64,000 bases of DNA from Paramarasmius palmivorus (lineage: Eukaryota > Basidiomycota > Agaricomycetes > Agaricales > Marasmiaceae). The DNA lies in contig JAYKXP010000076.1 in NCBI GenBank assembly GCA_037176845.1, forward strand, positions 212,543 through 276,542. Direction: 5' to 3'. The position numbers were made by a program, and so were the translations under genes. Positions 27,036 to 38,936 of the stretch are shown one piece after another. The notes beneath the pieces were generated by a model that did not search any database, had not been told where the DNA came from, and saw only the letters and a list, made by a program, of their open reading frames with translations. Within the stretch, counting starts at the first letter, position 1, and each line of letters opens with the position of its first letter.

Positions 27036-29249
27036 CTACTATCATCACGGCAACATATTCATTCACGAGGTATCTGAGGTTCTTTTCGGTATTTATTTAG
27101 TCAAACGGTCTCAATGTTTCACTTTTTAGGCCGGAAAAAAGTATGCAACGAGGATCTCCGTCTAGAACCATGTAAACTGGGAATCGGGAAATCTCAGGCG
27201 AACAAAGGATAGTAAAGTTTGCACAAATCTAGCCAATGTGAGCCTTACAACGGCTGACGCACGATGTTCTTGGTCCATTTGAGAACTCGCTTTGCAGAGC
27301 TAAAAGAGGCACCTGAACTAGATTGTTCGGGAGAATGCATGGAGGTCTGGGTGAGAAATTACTGCACGTCGTCACCGAACGTATATAACAACAATGCAGG
27401 GTGGAGGCATGTTCCGCTAGCGAAAGCTGCGCACGACTGCTAAATCTGGTCTGACTGCCTCCAGTTAAGGGAAACAGCGTGGTCAAAATTACACGATATG
27501 TGTCCATGTGAGCCGTATCGTACAGAAATTCCCGTAGAAGTGCTGATGAAACTTCTATCAATGGGCGTTACAAGGATGTTATTGTGCCGTTGAACAGTTC
27601 AGGAGCATAGACTCTCTATTTCCATCACGCATGTGATCCATAAAATGCATAATATCAGCATAGCCCAAAGCGCTAGTACTGGTGCTCAAGCAGGTATGGT
27701 ATTACTGAACCCTTCAAGTTGAGCGAACTACTAACAGTTGCACAACTAATAGCACCATGCGAGCCGGTTGGCATCAGTACTCGGTCCCCATACGCTTTTC
27801 TAAAAGGCCTTAGAAGGCTGACCGATATCACAACTTATAAGTTTTCGCTTACAATATGGCCGCGTCATTCGTTAATGATAGCTGACTATTCCCTTGGGCT
27901 TCATAACACGACTCGCTACGTATGTGGGCGTCAGCACGTTAGCGTTCACTGTCTATGCCATTTTCGGATGTGAGTCCGTCTTCACAAACGGAGATGATTT
28001 CTCACTCAGTACGTACCTCCAGGTTCTAGTCTACCGTTCTCTGGGTATGACCAACCCGATGAATAGATGCAATTGCAAATACACCCTGTGTCAATATACC
28101 CAGTTTAGTTAACACCATTGAAGATGGTAGACGAGTGGAGCTACAACTTGAAGGACTTGCAACTTTTCTTGTACCCTCTTCCAATTCTTAGCTAACATTT
28201 TTCAGTCAAGACATTGCGGAGGTAGGACCATACCGATGCACGACCACCAGCAAGCCAGCGCGTCCGGTTCCCAACCAGACTGGTATTTAGGGCTCTCGTC
28301 AAGACGTTGACAACGTCGTCTAGACCTGTATGTTACCTGTATATCGATTGACACGCCCTATCACCTTCCCCTTCCTCTCTGTCCGTACGTCCCTACCACC
28401 TCTACGGCATTCATAAAACATTTTCGTATCATACTAATTGTGTTAAAAGCCTTTGGTCGCGCCCTGCGCTGCCCCACCTCCGTCCATGGTCCTCCGTAGG
28501 TCATGAATAGTCGTCATTGAGTCTTCAATTGACTGGCAATCCTCCCGAATTACCAGACGGCGGAATCGAATCATCACTCGCTATCAGCGACAATTACCGG
28601 TCGGGACGGCTTCCGAGTTGGGGTGTCTCGGGAACAGTAATCATAGATCCTTGGACTCCTCTGTCCCTGACAACTGTTAACGCTTTCGGTGAGTCTATTA
28701 TATTTGAATTATTTTCCTGTAGGTATTCCTACGGCTAAAAGCTGCTGTGCCTCACAACATACTATTGAAGGTGCTCGATTTACTTTCGATTTGGTATAAC
28801 GATACACCCGGATTTGTCGTGCGATGTCTGAGGTTCGGGAAACCAACGGAGAACACAGTCGATAGCCAGCCGGAATGGATGTGAGAATATGGTAAGATCT
28901 CAGGTACGTTTTTCCTAGCGATTGTCCGAATAAATTGTTGGTCTATTCATTTATAGGGTATATATATATAAATTGCAATAGTCAAGATTGAAAGCAAGTT
29001 ACTCACGATACATTGGCCCTGCAATCGATGTTCTCGGTTTACTGAATGTATCAGCGCCCGCCAAGCAAGAGTGACCCACGAATGCTGGCATTGTCAAAAT
29101 TGTGTAATTTTAGGTTTTTAAAGTCAGGACTTTCGAATGTTCAGAGACTTGCATAATAATCCCATTGGCAGGGCCTTTGGGACCCGGGTGGCTATAACAT
29201 AAAGGGAAACCACCTCTTACACTTTCCTTCCCTTGACTACTCGTTCAAC
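27036..29249. other. Intergenic region, nothing supported
   Basis: About 2.2 kb with only short frames. The segment near 28,500-28,900 has splice-like signals but no recognised protein. A short AT run (tatatatata) occurs near 28,965. Confidence 0.4.
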
Positions 29250-30539
29250 ATGAACACCCAACTTGCTGCATCATGTTCGTAGGTCATCGTTATCGTTTAA
29301 TTGTTCGAAATTGACATCACGCGGAGCACAGGCCTTGGGCTTGGCATGTCTTTATACGATATGTATATTGTACATCAAAAAGAGAAGGCATTTATCTGGA
29401 GGTGACTATATCACTGTCGAAACGGTAGTATGGCTAAAGTCAAGCCTGATCCCAGATCCCCTTTTGTCTTGACACCAGTTAAGGTTCTATATCTGCTAGC
29501 AAGATATTTCGCGTTGGCCTTCCATCTGTAAACCGAATTGTTACAACTCATATTATGAAGCTCATTGAGTACTTTTTCTCAGGAGCAATGTTGCACTTTC
29601 GGTAGTATGGCGACGTCGATATACCGTCATACCAACACACCAATGCGTATGGTATCTCATAGCCAAAGCTACTGTGACCTATGCTGTCCTTGGGATGCTG
29701 CACTTGATATTGATGCTTCGAAGTGGGATTCACCTCCTCTTTTCATATTCCCCGACTAATTGTATCCCTTCCAGTATATGCGCTTTACGACAGAAGCCTA
29801 AAGGTCGCACTATCCCTGTCGCTCCTATACACCTTGCGGTTGTCCGTGGCTGTTTGGACAGCAACGACATCTTCGAATGTGTATTCTCTCACGTTCGACC
29901 CTGTTTGTCGTACTCTCAAGGCACTTGATGCAGAACCTGCAATTGCAGTTTTTGTGTAGGTTTCCTGCAATGACTATGTGTGGCCCGGTGCACTGACTGG
30001 ATACATGGGCAGAGGCGGCGAAACTCTGACGCAGATTGTAATTCACACTCTCACGTACAAGAAGACCTTTGCATTGAGAAGGGCATGGTCAATAGCCCCA
30101 GCGCTGGCCTCTGTGGTAAATAGGGACGGCTTTTATGTATTCATCACGGTTTTCGGTGAGTCTCAATTGATAAAATCTCGAGCCAGCAACAATAACATAT
30201 GAAAGGTGCTCTAATTGCTGTTGTAGTTGGTTCGTATGAAAGGGGGACGGGCGCCCTTATGATATTCCCGTAAGTTGGCGATCATATAGCCCGCAACCGT
30301 GACCTCGAGATGACCGAGCGCGTCTAGTGTCTTCATCTTTTTGATTTCTTGCATCGTAAGTTGTGTTATCTTTTACAATCGTTGAGTTCCCAAATAACAT
30401 CAGAAAGGTTTGTCGCATTATATTGAACCTTCAAAACCTCGATCTGGATGCACTGGGATCGGAAGATATAGTGTTTTCCACGATAAATACTGCTTGGGAT
30501 ACACGGACATTTGATGGTAACAATATGGCCATAAAGTAG
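29250..30539 (+). CDS. DUF6533-like multi-spanning membrane protein
   Basis: Agaricomycete-expanded seven-helix-like membrane family of unknown function. Recognisable exon pieces in order are KVLYLLARYFALAFHL (about 29,490), TYAVLGMLHLILMLR, IYALYDRSLKVALSLSLLYT with LRLSVAVW, FDPVCRTLKAL, ETLTQIVIHTLTYKKTFALR, APALASVVNRDGFYVFITVF, GALIAVVVGSYERGT and the last exon CRIILNLQNLDLDALGSEDI onward to the stop at 30539. The order of LYxLxRY, LRIYALYDR, the RDG motif before a helix, and CRxILNLxxLD is that of DUF6533 proteins. The chosen ATG (29250, MNTQLAASC) and the first helix are uncertain. No disabling change was seen in the recognised exons. Followed by 357 bases without a gene, then the F-box gene on the same strand. 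Confidence 0.6.
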
Positions 30540-30896
30540 CTGGACCTACCGTATTAAAGATTAAAGAGTATAAGTTGACGTGTGAGTTAACGGTAGTGGG
30601 TTGACGCGTGCTCCTACTATCACCCACGTGATGCGAAACTTTCACTGAGTATTAGTCAATTCTCGGTGCCACGTTTCTGGGTAATACTTAACCACCACCA
30701 TCACAGACGCATCGTGGAGAATATCCTAAAGGCTCCCACAGTGACCCAACTGAATAAAACTGCAATTCAAGTCGAGAGCCAGAGCTCGTGAAAACTATAG
30801 TAAGTTATTATTTCAGTGGTAATAGCAGTCCGTGATAGTGACCGCTTCTGAACTTACGAAGGCCTCTAAGAGCGGCCTTTCGACGCCGCTAGGAAA

Positions 30897-32405
30897 ATGC
30901 TAGGACGTGTCTCGAGAATATCTACCCTGCCGCCCGAACTTCTCTTAGAGGTCTTTGAGCAAGTGGTAGCGAGCACATACAGGTCCTCGGATGTACACTC
31001 GGGTATATGGACACTGATGGAAGTGTGTAGCTCCTGGAGAAAACTTGTGCGGTCTTCTTCGATCTTATGGAGCTATATAGCGGTTCGTCGAGACAGCTCT
31101 CTACATCTAGAAACATTCCTCGAGCGTTCGGCCAATCGTCCACTCATGGTCATGTTTCACAAGAATATACCCTCGTCTCTCCTGGACAAAGTAATGCTCC
31201 AGTCACACAGGTGGCGAGAGGCACATTTACTGCTGTCCTCGCAGCAGCTTACATCGCTGAATCGCGTCCGACAGTTTCCGGTCCTCCGAAGAATGACTCT
31301 GGTAGTCTGTAGAAGCCACGAGGAAATCCCGGCTGCCCCTGTTGCAATCAGTGACGCACCCTGCTTAATCGAGTTTGCGGGAGACATCTGTATCACAGGT
31401 ATTCGACTGGCCTTGCCATGGTCGCAACTTACCTTGCTGGAGTTGGACGAAAGTCGCGGAAGCCTTTCGCTTTTACCATCGATTCCAGAAGGCGATTTAG
31501 GGTCGGAACATTTGGAATTACCATCACTACGTGTCATCCATTCCATCGATGAGCCTCCAGCTCTGGAGGGGCTCCTCGTCCCCAACCTTCAGCATATTAT
31601 CCTATCTCATGGTCAGGACCCTTTTGGCGACGGTGCTTCAGGAAATCAAAGAATTTATTATCATACTTTCCGGCTACTCCAGCGATCACGCTGTGCTATC
31701 CAAACAGTCGAGTTTCGGGTACCTACGCATGGCACAAAGCTGTCTTCACGGGGTGTGGAGCGCATTCTGCAACAGTCCCGGTCCGTACAGGAGGTCCGCT
31801 TTGTCGTTGCCCACATAAGCAGTATCTCGAATATTGACTGGGGCCATCTCGGGACTTCGTTTACCTTTGAACGACTTCAAACCCTGTCTTTCCGTGTTGC
31901 TAGACATAGGGCATTTTTCGAGGAGTCTGGAATGCTTGTCCCGGAGATAAACAGGACATTGGACGAGGATACCAAGGAGTATTTCAGGGACTCTGACATG
32001 GATTTGAGGGTGCTGGAAGAATACAGGCGTAACGGTGGCGCTCTCTTGGATATGTTAGAGAGTCGGTCGAGACTCCCCGAGCTCCAGAACGTTTACCTTG
32101 ACTTTGCCGACTCTCCGTACTTGCACTGGTTCACAGTTCCACAAGTCGTCGATAGATTACGACGATTAGTAATTCGTGACATGGTGTATGTGCAGATCCA
32201 AGGAGTCAATTTCTCTAAGCTTGTGAGTAGAGATCGGATTTCTTAGATTGGCTTTGTGCTAATCTTTCTTAGTCATTTGTAGGCTGGATATTTTCCGAAG
32301 CGGTCTCTTTTTCTAGACGTGTCCGCTCACACCTTACTCAATTGCTATGGGCTTTCTTTGTTCTGCTTCTCATTGGTCCTATATTCATTCCTGGGTACCA
32401 CATAG
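30897..32405 (+). CDS. F-box protein
   Basis: Putative substrate adaptor of an SCF ubiquitin ligase. The first exon (30897 to about 32222) runs about 440 codons from ATG: MLGRVSRISTLPPELLLEVF, then EVCSSWRKLVRSSSILWSYI. This is the F-box (residues 8-55) with the Agaricomycete pattern LPPELL..IF....VCSSWR.L...SP.LWS. The remainder is a leucine-rich beta/alpha series without clear consensus repeats, as in many mushroom F-box proteins. The frame can either stop at 32246 or splice from AAGCTT|GTGAGT over about 60 bases to AGYFPKRSLFLDVSAHTL, ending at 32405. I favour the spliced form because the donor is strong. The stop lies 18 bases from that of the convergent GH114 gene. Confidence 0.75.
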
Positions 32406-32423
32406 GATGATATCACACTAAAA

Positions 32424-33305
32424 TCAACATTCCTGATAGATATACCCGCTACTTCCACTGGGAACAACTTCCACATCCCGATAAATAATAGAAATTTGAC
32501 TTCCCCTCGCCGCACACGCATCATTGAAATTTACCAACCCATTCTGCTCCAAATCCTCATTATAATACTCAATCTCGATCACATTTCCCCCGTACACATC
32601 CGTATAGGAATCACACTCATCCCAAACCTGGCATTCCTCCGCCAAAGCAAAGTCAAACCCGACCTGTGTCTTTCCTTGACTACCCAATTCCCCTCCGGTG
32701 TTCTTTTGACCAAAGGCCAAACCGATGGAATGCGCATGGTCTGCGAGCAATTTCGCGTAAGCGAGGTTGTTGGTTTTAGTGAGTAAACCATTGGAACGGG
32801 TGAACGTGTCGAGATTGTCAGGTTCAATAGCGTTGAAACCCTTTGATTGACACTCTGTGATCCAACCGTTAACGATGGTTGCAATTGCCTGCCGCTTGGC
32901 ATCAGTGGACGTGTCGAGCAGGAATTCATCTGGCCAATCTGGGTCGCTAAAGTACCCGCCGTTGCGGTTGCGTAGAAGGAGGTGGTCGTTTGCGGAGGCT
33001 ACATAAAACCTAGTCAGTTTCTATGGCGGGTAGCGATGCAAAGCTGAAGGCTTACATTGCCAAAACGACTGTTCGCCAGGTTGAGTCTGAAAAGCGTTCA
33101 CGTAGCAGATGTTGTATTTCCCAGTGGCGGGAGAGTCTGTACGATCCCGACTGACGACTGCGACATTGGAAGCGGGGGTGTAAGCACCACCAATTTGGTA
33201 GTCGAATTTGCCGTTGGCTGGAGGAGGCGTGACTGCTCTCTTGACGAGCGCAGCATTCGAAAAAGAGACGAGAGCTACGAGGAGAGGTGCAATACAGGAG
33301 AGCAT
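32424..33305 (-). CDS. Secreted glycoside hydrolase family 114 protein
   Basis: Predicted endo-alpha-1,4-polygalactosaminidase, acting on galactosaminogalactan-like polymers outside the cell. Start ATG 33305 gives a signal peptide (MLSCIAPLLVALVSFSNA) with probable KR processing just after it (LVKR). One intron follows SFWQ (donor gtaagc, acceptor atgtag). The mature protein has the family pattern: KFDYQIGGAY near the start, ICYVNAFQTQPGEQSFW, DPDWPDEFLLDT, CQSKGFNAIEPDNLDTF, HAHSIGLAFGQKNTGGEL and QVWDECDSYTDVYG. The acidic residues in AIEPDNLD are in the position expected for the TIM-barrel active site. An upstream in-frame ATG (33404) would bury the signal peptide and is rejected. Length is about 275 residues, normal for secreted GH114. 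Confidence 0.82.
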
Positions 33306-34070
33306 GATCAATTTGCTGGGGTTGGTCGTAAGCCTAATGGCGTTTATATAGCCCAGAGGCTGCTTAGATGAGACCAACCTCTTGACCCCAGCTTCAGAAA
33401 TCAATCAGTTTCAACACTATGGCCGCCTTTGCGATGATGATCTTTGTCAAACGTTCCTAGCGCTGAGGCTGGCATGACGACATTGCCCAATTCATAGTCG
33501 ATTTCTCTGCATTTCAAGTTTTGAGCTAACGGCATTTCGTGGTTGAACGCGTTGTATTGCTGCTCGTCATACGGAGAAACTCAGTCAACACTTACATACT
33601 ACGTACCATATGGACCCGAAACACAAGACTCTGGACGTCGGAATCCTCTATAGAACTAGAATAGACCAGACTATGATGATCAGTATGAACGTAGATGGGT
33701 TTCAGCGTTCCATAAGTTAGATCACTATAATATCAACGCCCTGGTTCCTACATATTCCCAAAAGACGTTCGTACGATGACATGCCCAATTTCTCGCCGTC
33801 GCCGCAAACAGCCGCTGGCACTAGCTGCTCCGTTTCCCGATGTCGGAAGCCAAGCATCCGTGGCAAACCGTGGCAGAGGTCCAGCCTCAACGCCACGCAA
33901 AGGTTTTATGCAGCTTTCCAAAACATTAAGCTCCGTGTTCTATGATCTATCAATTAAGTTACATACACACCAAACCTTACCATCCTTGGTAAATCCAGAA
34001 TCCATATCCATTCCCAGTCAAACCGACTGAGGAGAGCGATGTTTGTCAACGCTTCCGTGATCAAGAGCGT
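33306..34070. other. Intergenic region between GH114 and MFS copy 2
   Basis: About 765 bases holding the GH114 promoter and the 3' UTR of the second transporter. Short frames only. Confidence 0.45.
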
Positions 34071-35802
34071 TCAAAATCTTCCCCACAGTCTCCTCAAAAT
34101 CAAATGCCTCGTAATCAACATTAACACCACGCTGATCACTACCATTGACCCAGCATAATACGCCACCTTCTCATATCCTCCGGTAGCCTTATTTATTGCT
34201 CCCGATATCGGCGGGCCGACGAGCGCGCCTATGGCGCCTACGCTTAGGAACATGCCTGCGCGTCGACCAATGTCTTGGATTTCGCCCATCTCGAAGAGGG
34301 GGAGAGACGATGAGGAGACGTAGGTTCCGCACATGAAGCCATATACAACAGCAACAGCGATAAGCGAGCCTAGGTCGTGTGCGAAAGGCCATGCATAGGT
34401 GAGAATACCGGCGAGGAAGGTTGTTGGGGCGATGAAATTGAGTGGGCCTGAAAAACATACTCCTTCAGCAAAGGGACACAAGGAAGAAATGACATCAAGA
34501 GATACGTACCAACTTTGTCGGTGACCAAAGCAGCTGTAAGCCGTCCAAGTCCCGAACTAGCATTCGCGATTGACAAGAGGTAGAAAGACAGGTCCGGGGA
34601 TACACCGATGCTTAGAGCCGCAACGTCGATGTAGGTCAGAACTGATATCATCGTCAGCCTTTTACCACAGACATGGAACCGGTACGTACCCGTGTACAAC
34701 CCCAAATAGGTGAACAACGCTCCCAGCGTGTAAATCGTAAATGGAGCCGACTTGAACAATGCCCAGTTAAACAGTCCGCCTTTCACATTCTTTGGCGGTA
34801 GTCGCCTCGCCAAGGTGAGGTTGGGGATGGACAGAGCAAAGAGTAGGATGAAGCCGAGGATACGCATTGTCCATGGGAACCTGTTAGAGGTGACACAGAA
34901 TTAGAATGTGACAGCTGGGAATGAGATGGTGTGAACGTACCCAACTTTAGCTATGAGCTGCCTCGTGGCAATAGGAAACACGGTACCTCCAGCGGAAGAG
35001 CCAACAGCCATTAATCCCATAGCTAGACCTCGTCTTCGTCTGAACCAGTGGCCAATGATGCCTACTGTAGGACCAAAAAGGCAGCCACTTGCAATCTATC
35101 AAGGTAAGCTCATTAGCACGGAAGAGAGTGGTGCAACGAAAAGGACATACGCCAGTGAGAAGACCCTGACACAAGATGAAATGCCAATACTGGGTGCATT
35201 GGGCAGTGAGGAAGGCTGACAGGACGATGCAGGCACTAGAAATGAGGAAGGGGATTTTGAAGTATCCGAGGTCGAACAGACGACCTATGGGAAGTGCGGG
35301 GAAGAAAACGAGGGCGTATTGGATAGAGCCGATCCAAGCACTAGAATACTCGATTAGGCAGCAAAAAACGCGAGCTGCGCATAGAAAACTCACATAGACG
35401 ATGGAGAGTAGTTTTGGAGCAGTGTTTCTTCATAATACGATTGAAAGACCTGTTCACTTCATCAACCCATGTGCTTCAGGGCCCGAGAAAGACAGCTTAC
35501 ACCCCATGAATTGACATAGCCAAAGCTGAAAAAGGTACCATGAGCTTCGGTGAACCATAGGCAAGTAGTATAGCCACTAACGATGCAAACGTTGTACACG
35601 CTGTCTGAAACGAGTGTCAAAAACATTTCAACGCGTAGAAAAGTCTGCGTACCCCAAACACAACTAGCCATGCCCGTAGTCCTCCATCTGGGTAATCGAA
35701 ATCCGCCGCAACTTCTGTCTTGACCTCTTCCCTATCCTTGGATGCCCTCTCCTCTAAATCTACTTCGGTTGTTACTGATTCTGCAGTTCGAGTTGCCGCC
35801 AT
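34071..35802 (-). CDS. MFS transporter, monocarboxylate (MCT) type, copy 2
   Basis: Paralogue of the transporter at 23.5-25.4 kb, with the same exon order and motifs. ATG 35802 begins MAATRTAESVTTEVDLEER. Then come FDYPDGGLRAWLVVFGV, FQSYYEETLLQNYSPS, AWIGSIQYALVFFPALPIGR, AQCTQYWHFILCQG, MRILGFILLFALSIPNLTLA, IANASSGLGRLTAALVTDKV, GEIQDIGRRAGMFLSVGAIG and the tail LMLITRHLILRRLWGRF. The leader before the first helix is about 20 residues shorter than in copy 1. All exon frames are open. The two copies differ clearly, so the duplication is not recent. Substrate unknown. Confidence 0.85.
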
Positions 35803-37116
35803 TAAGAACGTTCAGTCGTTACCGAAAGTCGTAAAGAGAGGAAAATATCGTTCGCCGGAAAAGAACAGCGGTGTTTTGGTGGATATGGGACCAGAGGAAG
35901 AACCCTCTGAGTCAGGCCATATATACTCGAGAAGCCTGATCATGAAAGGCGTCCGGTTGAAAAATAATCAATTCTTTACGTCGCTTATCAGATTAGATAA
36001 ATGATTCTCCGTAATCTGCCCAGACCGCTGAATCTTTTACTGCTTTGCTACTCATTTTCACTGCTGAAAATGTCGTTCAGGCTCTCTCATAGCTTCAAAT
36101 TTCTACCGTGGTGAAGCATCCGTTTAAAACGCAGAAAAGAAGGATGAAATACTGTTTTTTTGGGTTTCAGCAAGGCTGCTGGAGCCGTGCAAAGATGCGG
36201 AAGCAACAGTGTCATGAGATAAGATTAGTCTTATCTGGTTACAATTATCGTCCAGATTCTGAATTCAAGATCCGCTTTTGATCGGACGATGGTCACGAGC
36301 GCTGACCAAGCTCGTTGCCGACAACGATGCCGGCGGTTACGTTCCATATCCATGGTCAACAACCAACGCGTCAAGAACAGACACCAGCCCAGGAGTGGTA
36401 AGAGTTCTCCAAAGTCAGCACTGTTACATGGTCGCTAATCCGGTTGAAATTCAGATCTTGTCGGCTACACATGTTCTACACGGATCAAGAGTTCCTAATG
36501 GATATGAAAGGAATCAGGTCTATCAGGTCACAAAACCCTTAGCTGTGGAATGGGCTTATTTTTGCTAGATAATGGAACGCCGGTGAGGGAACATTCAGCT
36601 AGCTCCGTTCATCGTCGATTTACAGCGGCCCATTAGACTAAAGGCAGAAGGCCATCTTGAACAGTCTTTTCTCAAAGTCACTCGTGCTTGAACGAAGCCC
36701 AGACCTTTCATTCTCATAGCGGTGTTCGCCGACAAGAACTCCCCAAATCCCTCTCTTTTTCCGCAAGCTATTTAGGCGGGCGTCGAGGATACCGCAGTGG
36801 TTCTCCGAGACTTCTCCAAAGCTTCCTGTCACGCAATTGACCAAATGCAACATCGACGGTATGAACCGAGGAATCCGAGCGAGTACGCTAGGGATTGCTA
36901 TGCGGTATGTCACGACACTCCCTATTTCTGGCCCAAAGGCCTGAGGCACAAACTTGTAGGCTACATGAGCTCGAGTTCGAGCTAGAAATGATATACAGGT
37001 TTCTTGGATAAGCTACGCCGGTAAGGACAATCCCTTGTCATGTAATCTCTTTTGCTGACGATTTTCAACAGATGTTATTCTAAAGCATTCTGGAAAGAAT
37101 ACCTTCAACGATCCTT
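35803..37116. other. Intergenic region, nothing supported
   Basis: About 1.3 kb between transporter copy 2 and the TauD-like gene. It holds the transporter promoter. Small frames at 36278-36568 and 36638-36949 show no domain or splice support. Confidence 0.45.
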
Positions 37117-38571
37117 CTACCACGTCTCAACCTTTCTCTCCAGCCCACTATCCCACAGCGAAGCCAAAACGTGTCTATCACCCTTCGTCCACGGCAGCCG
37201 AGAGTGTTGCGTCGAAATGTTCTGTTCGTTGGCCTTAGTCTCAACCGCATCCACTCAGCCAAAAGCAGAGCCCACACTCACATTGATGATCATCACATCA
37301 TTACTCTCCCACTTCGTCGTCGTCCTCGTCTGTTCAACAATCGCAAGCAACAGCTCGATGTACTCTGTCGGTATAGGCGTATCATCACCGTACTACCCGA
37401 GAATCAGCCTCCATAAACGATGAGGACATCACAAGGAACCTCACCTGAGGCGGAGGCTTATAAAACCCACTTTCCGTATAATGCGGTGGATCTACTGTTC
37501 CCAGCTTCACCGCCCCCAAATACACTGAAATCAGATTACAAAACAGTACCGGCAGATTCGTGTTTGGCTGTTTTCGTATAGCCGGCACTCTTTGCTTCGA
37601 ATACAACCCGCCTTTCAACTCCCCTTCCTCTATCCATTCACACGTGCTCTCAGGGGAAATTCGCTTTATTTCAGCTTCTACCTTCCGTTTGATGGTTTCG
37701 GCATCGTCTTCTGGGGTGACTTGGGATCCCCAGGCGTTGAGGACGCCGTTGCCCCATGCTGTGTTTGGGATGTTGGTCGACGGGTGGTAGATGGTGTATG
37801 TTACTCCCTGGGGAGCGGTTTGGTGTTAGCAGAGCCGAAGAAAGAGAAGGAGAGGAAGGTTATCGTACCTTCTCAGCCAACGTGTCAACGAACTCGGGCG
37901 CGAGCGTTTTTAGCTGTTCGTACAGTACATGCCCGGAGGCTAGTGCTGTTTCTCCGCCTTGAACCCTTCGTTATCAGCTTCATGCTACTACGAAACTGCA
38001 GCGTAGGCTCACCTTCCTTCGGAACAACATTCGCCCAGAAACATATATGTGAAGGGAAGATATTGGATAGCCCGAACTCGTTATGCGATCCGATGTATAA
38101 ATCCGGTGGACCCCTTCAAGCACGTTCCAGGACATCTCTGTCAGCGATCCTCTCGCGGGAGAAGCAGCGATAAGCGACTCACTCATTCGCTCGAGCGACA
38201 TTCGGAGCCAAGAGTTTTCGTTTAGCCATGTTACCCACGTCGACGTGGGGTGACCACTATTCCTCGACATCAATATCAGACTTCGGCAAGCAATCACTCC
38301 ACGAACGTACCCCAAATGAATGTAACAACCTCGAGAAATCATCTGCCGACGTGACCGGTAGACCTCGAAGGATGATCGCACCGTGCTCATCGAGGAGCTT
38401 TTCGAGTGTCACTGGCCAGTTTGATGCTGCGTTGACCCATTCGTCGAGAGTCTTGATATTGTTGGGTGAAGGGCAGGCAACGTAGGGGAATATGGCTCCG
38501 GAGGGAAGGACACGTTGGCCTGGGATGGTGATGGGGTGCAAATTCGGGAGTGTGGTGGTGGTGGTGGTCAT
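37117..38571 (-). CDS. TauD/TfdA-type Fe(II)/2-oxoglutarate dioxygenase
   Basis: Clavaminate-synthase-like non-haem oxygenase. The start is ATG 38571 (MTTTTTTLPNLHPITIPGQR). The first exon covers LEKLLDEHGAIILRGLPVTS and SFGVRSWSDCL. Later exons, joined in frame, read NVARANE / GPPDLYIGSHNEFGLSNIFP (His and Glu of the HXE/D iron motif), FWANVVPKE, GGETALASGHVLYEQLKTLA, GVTYTIYHPSTNIPNTAWGN, YGDDTPIPTEYIELLLAIVE, NDVMIIN and NISTQHSRLPWTKGDRHVLA, ending VETW. The last His/Arg pair (QHSR) would complete the iron triad and bind 2-oxoglutarate. Length is about 370 residues. The N-terminal run of Thr comes from a GTG microsatellite. Function in detoxification or secondary metabolism is possible but not shown. 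Confidence 0.8.
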
Positions 38572-38936
38572 TGTGGAGGAATCTAGGGAATGTGTTGCTG
38601 CTTATACGGGGTAACATAAGGTCTCGTGTCACTACACATATCCATCTCGGGTGAATTGTACGATTTCGGACTCGGGAGACCAATACCATAGAGGACAGGT
38701 TCCACATCAGACGTCCGTGATGTACACAGTCGAATATGTATGTTGTCGTGATAGTGGTGAATACTTTGCACATTCTATCGTGTATTCCGAGGTCTATATG
38801 GGCTCCAATTGCAGTGATGCGATAGACTCGAATGAGATTGGTGCGCTATTTAAGCCATCATACTCAAAAAGATGAAGGAAATAGGCGCGATACAGAAATA
38901 CAAAGAAAAACTGAACATATGGACAAACGTATCACA

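Noticed and set aside
33305..33404. Upstream in-frame ATG for the GH114 protein
   Set aside because: It would place about 33 residues before the clear signal peptide.
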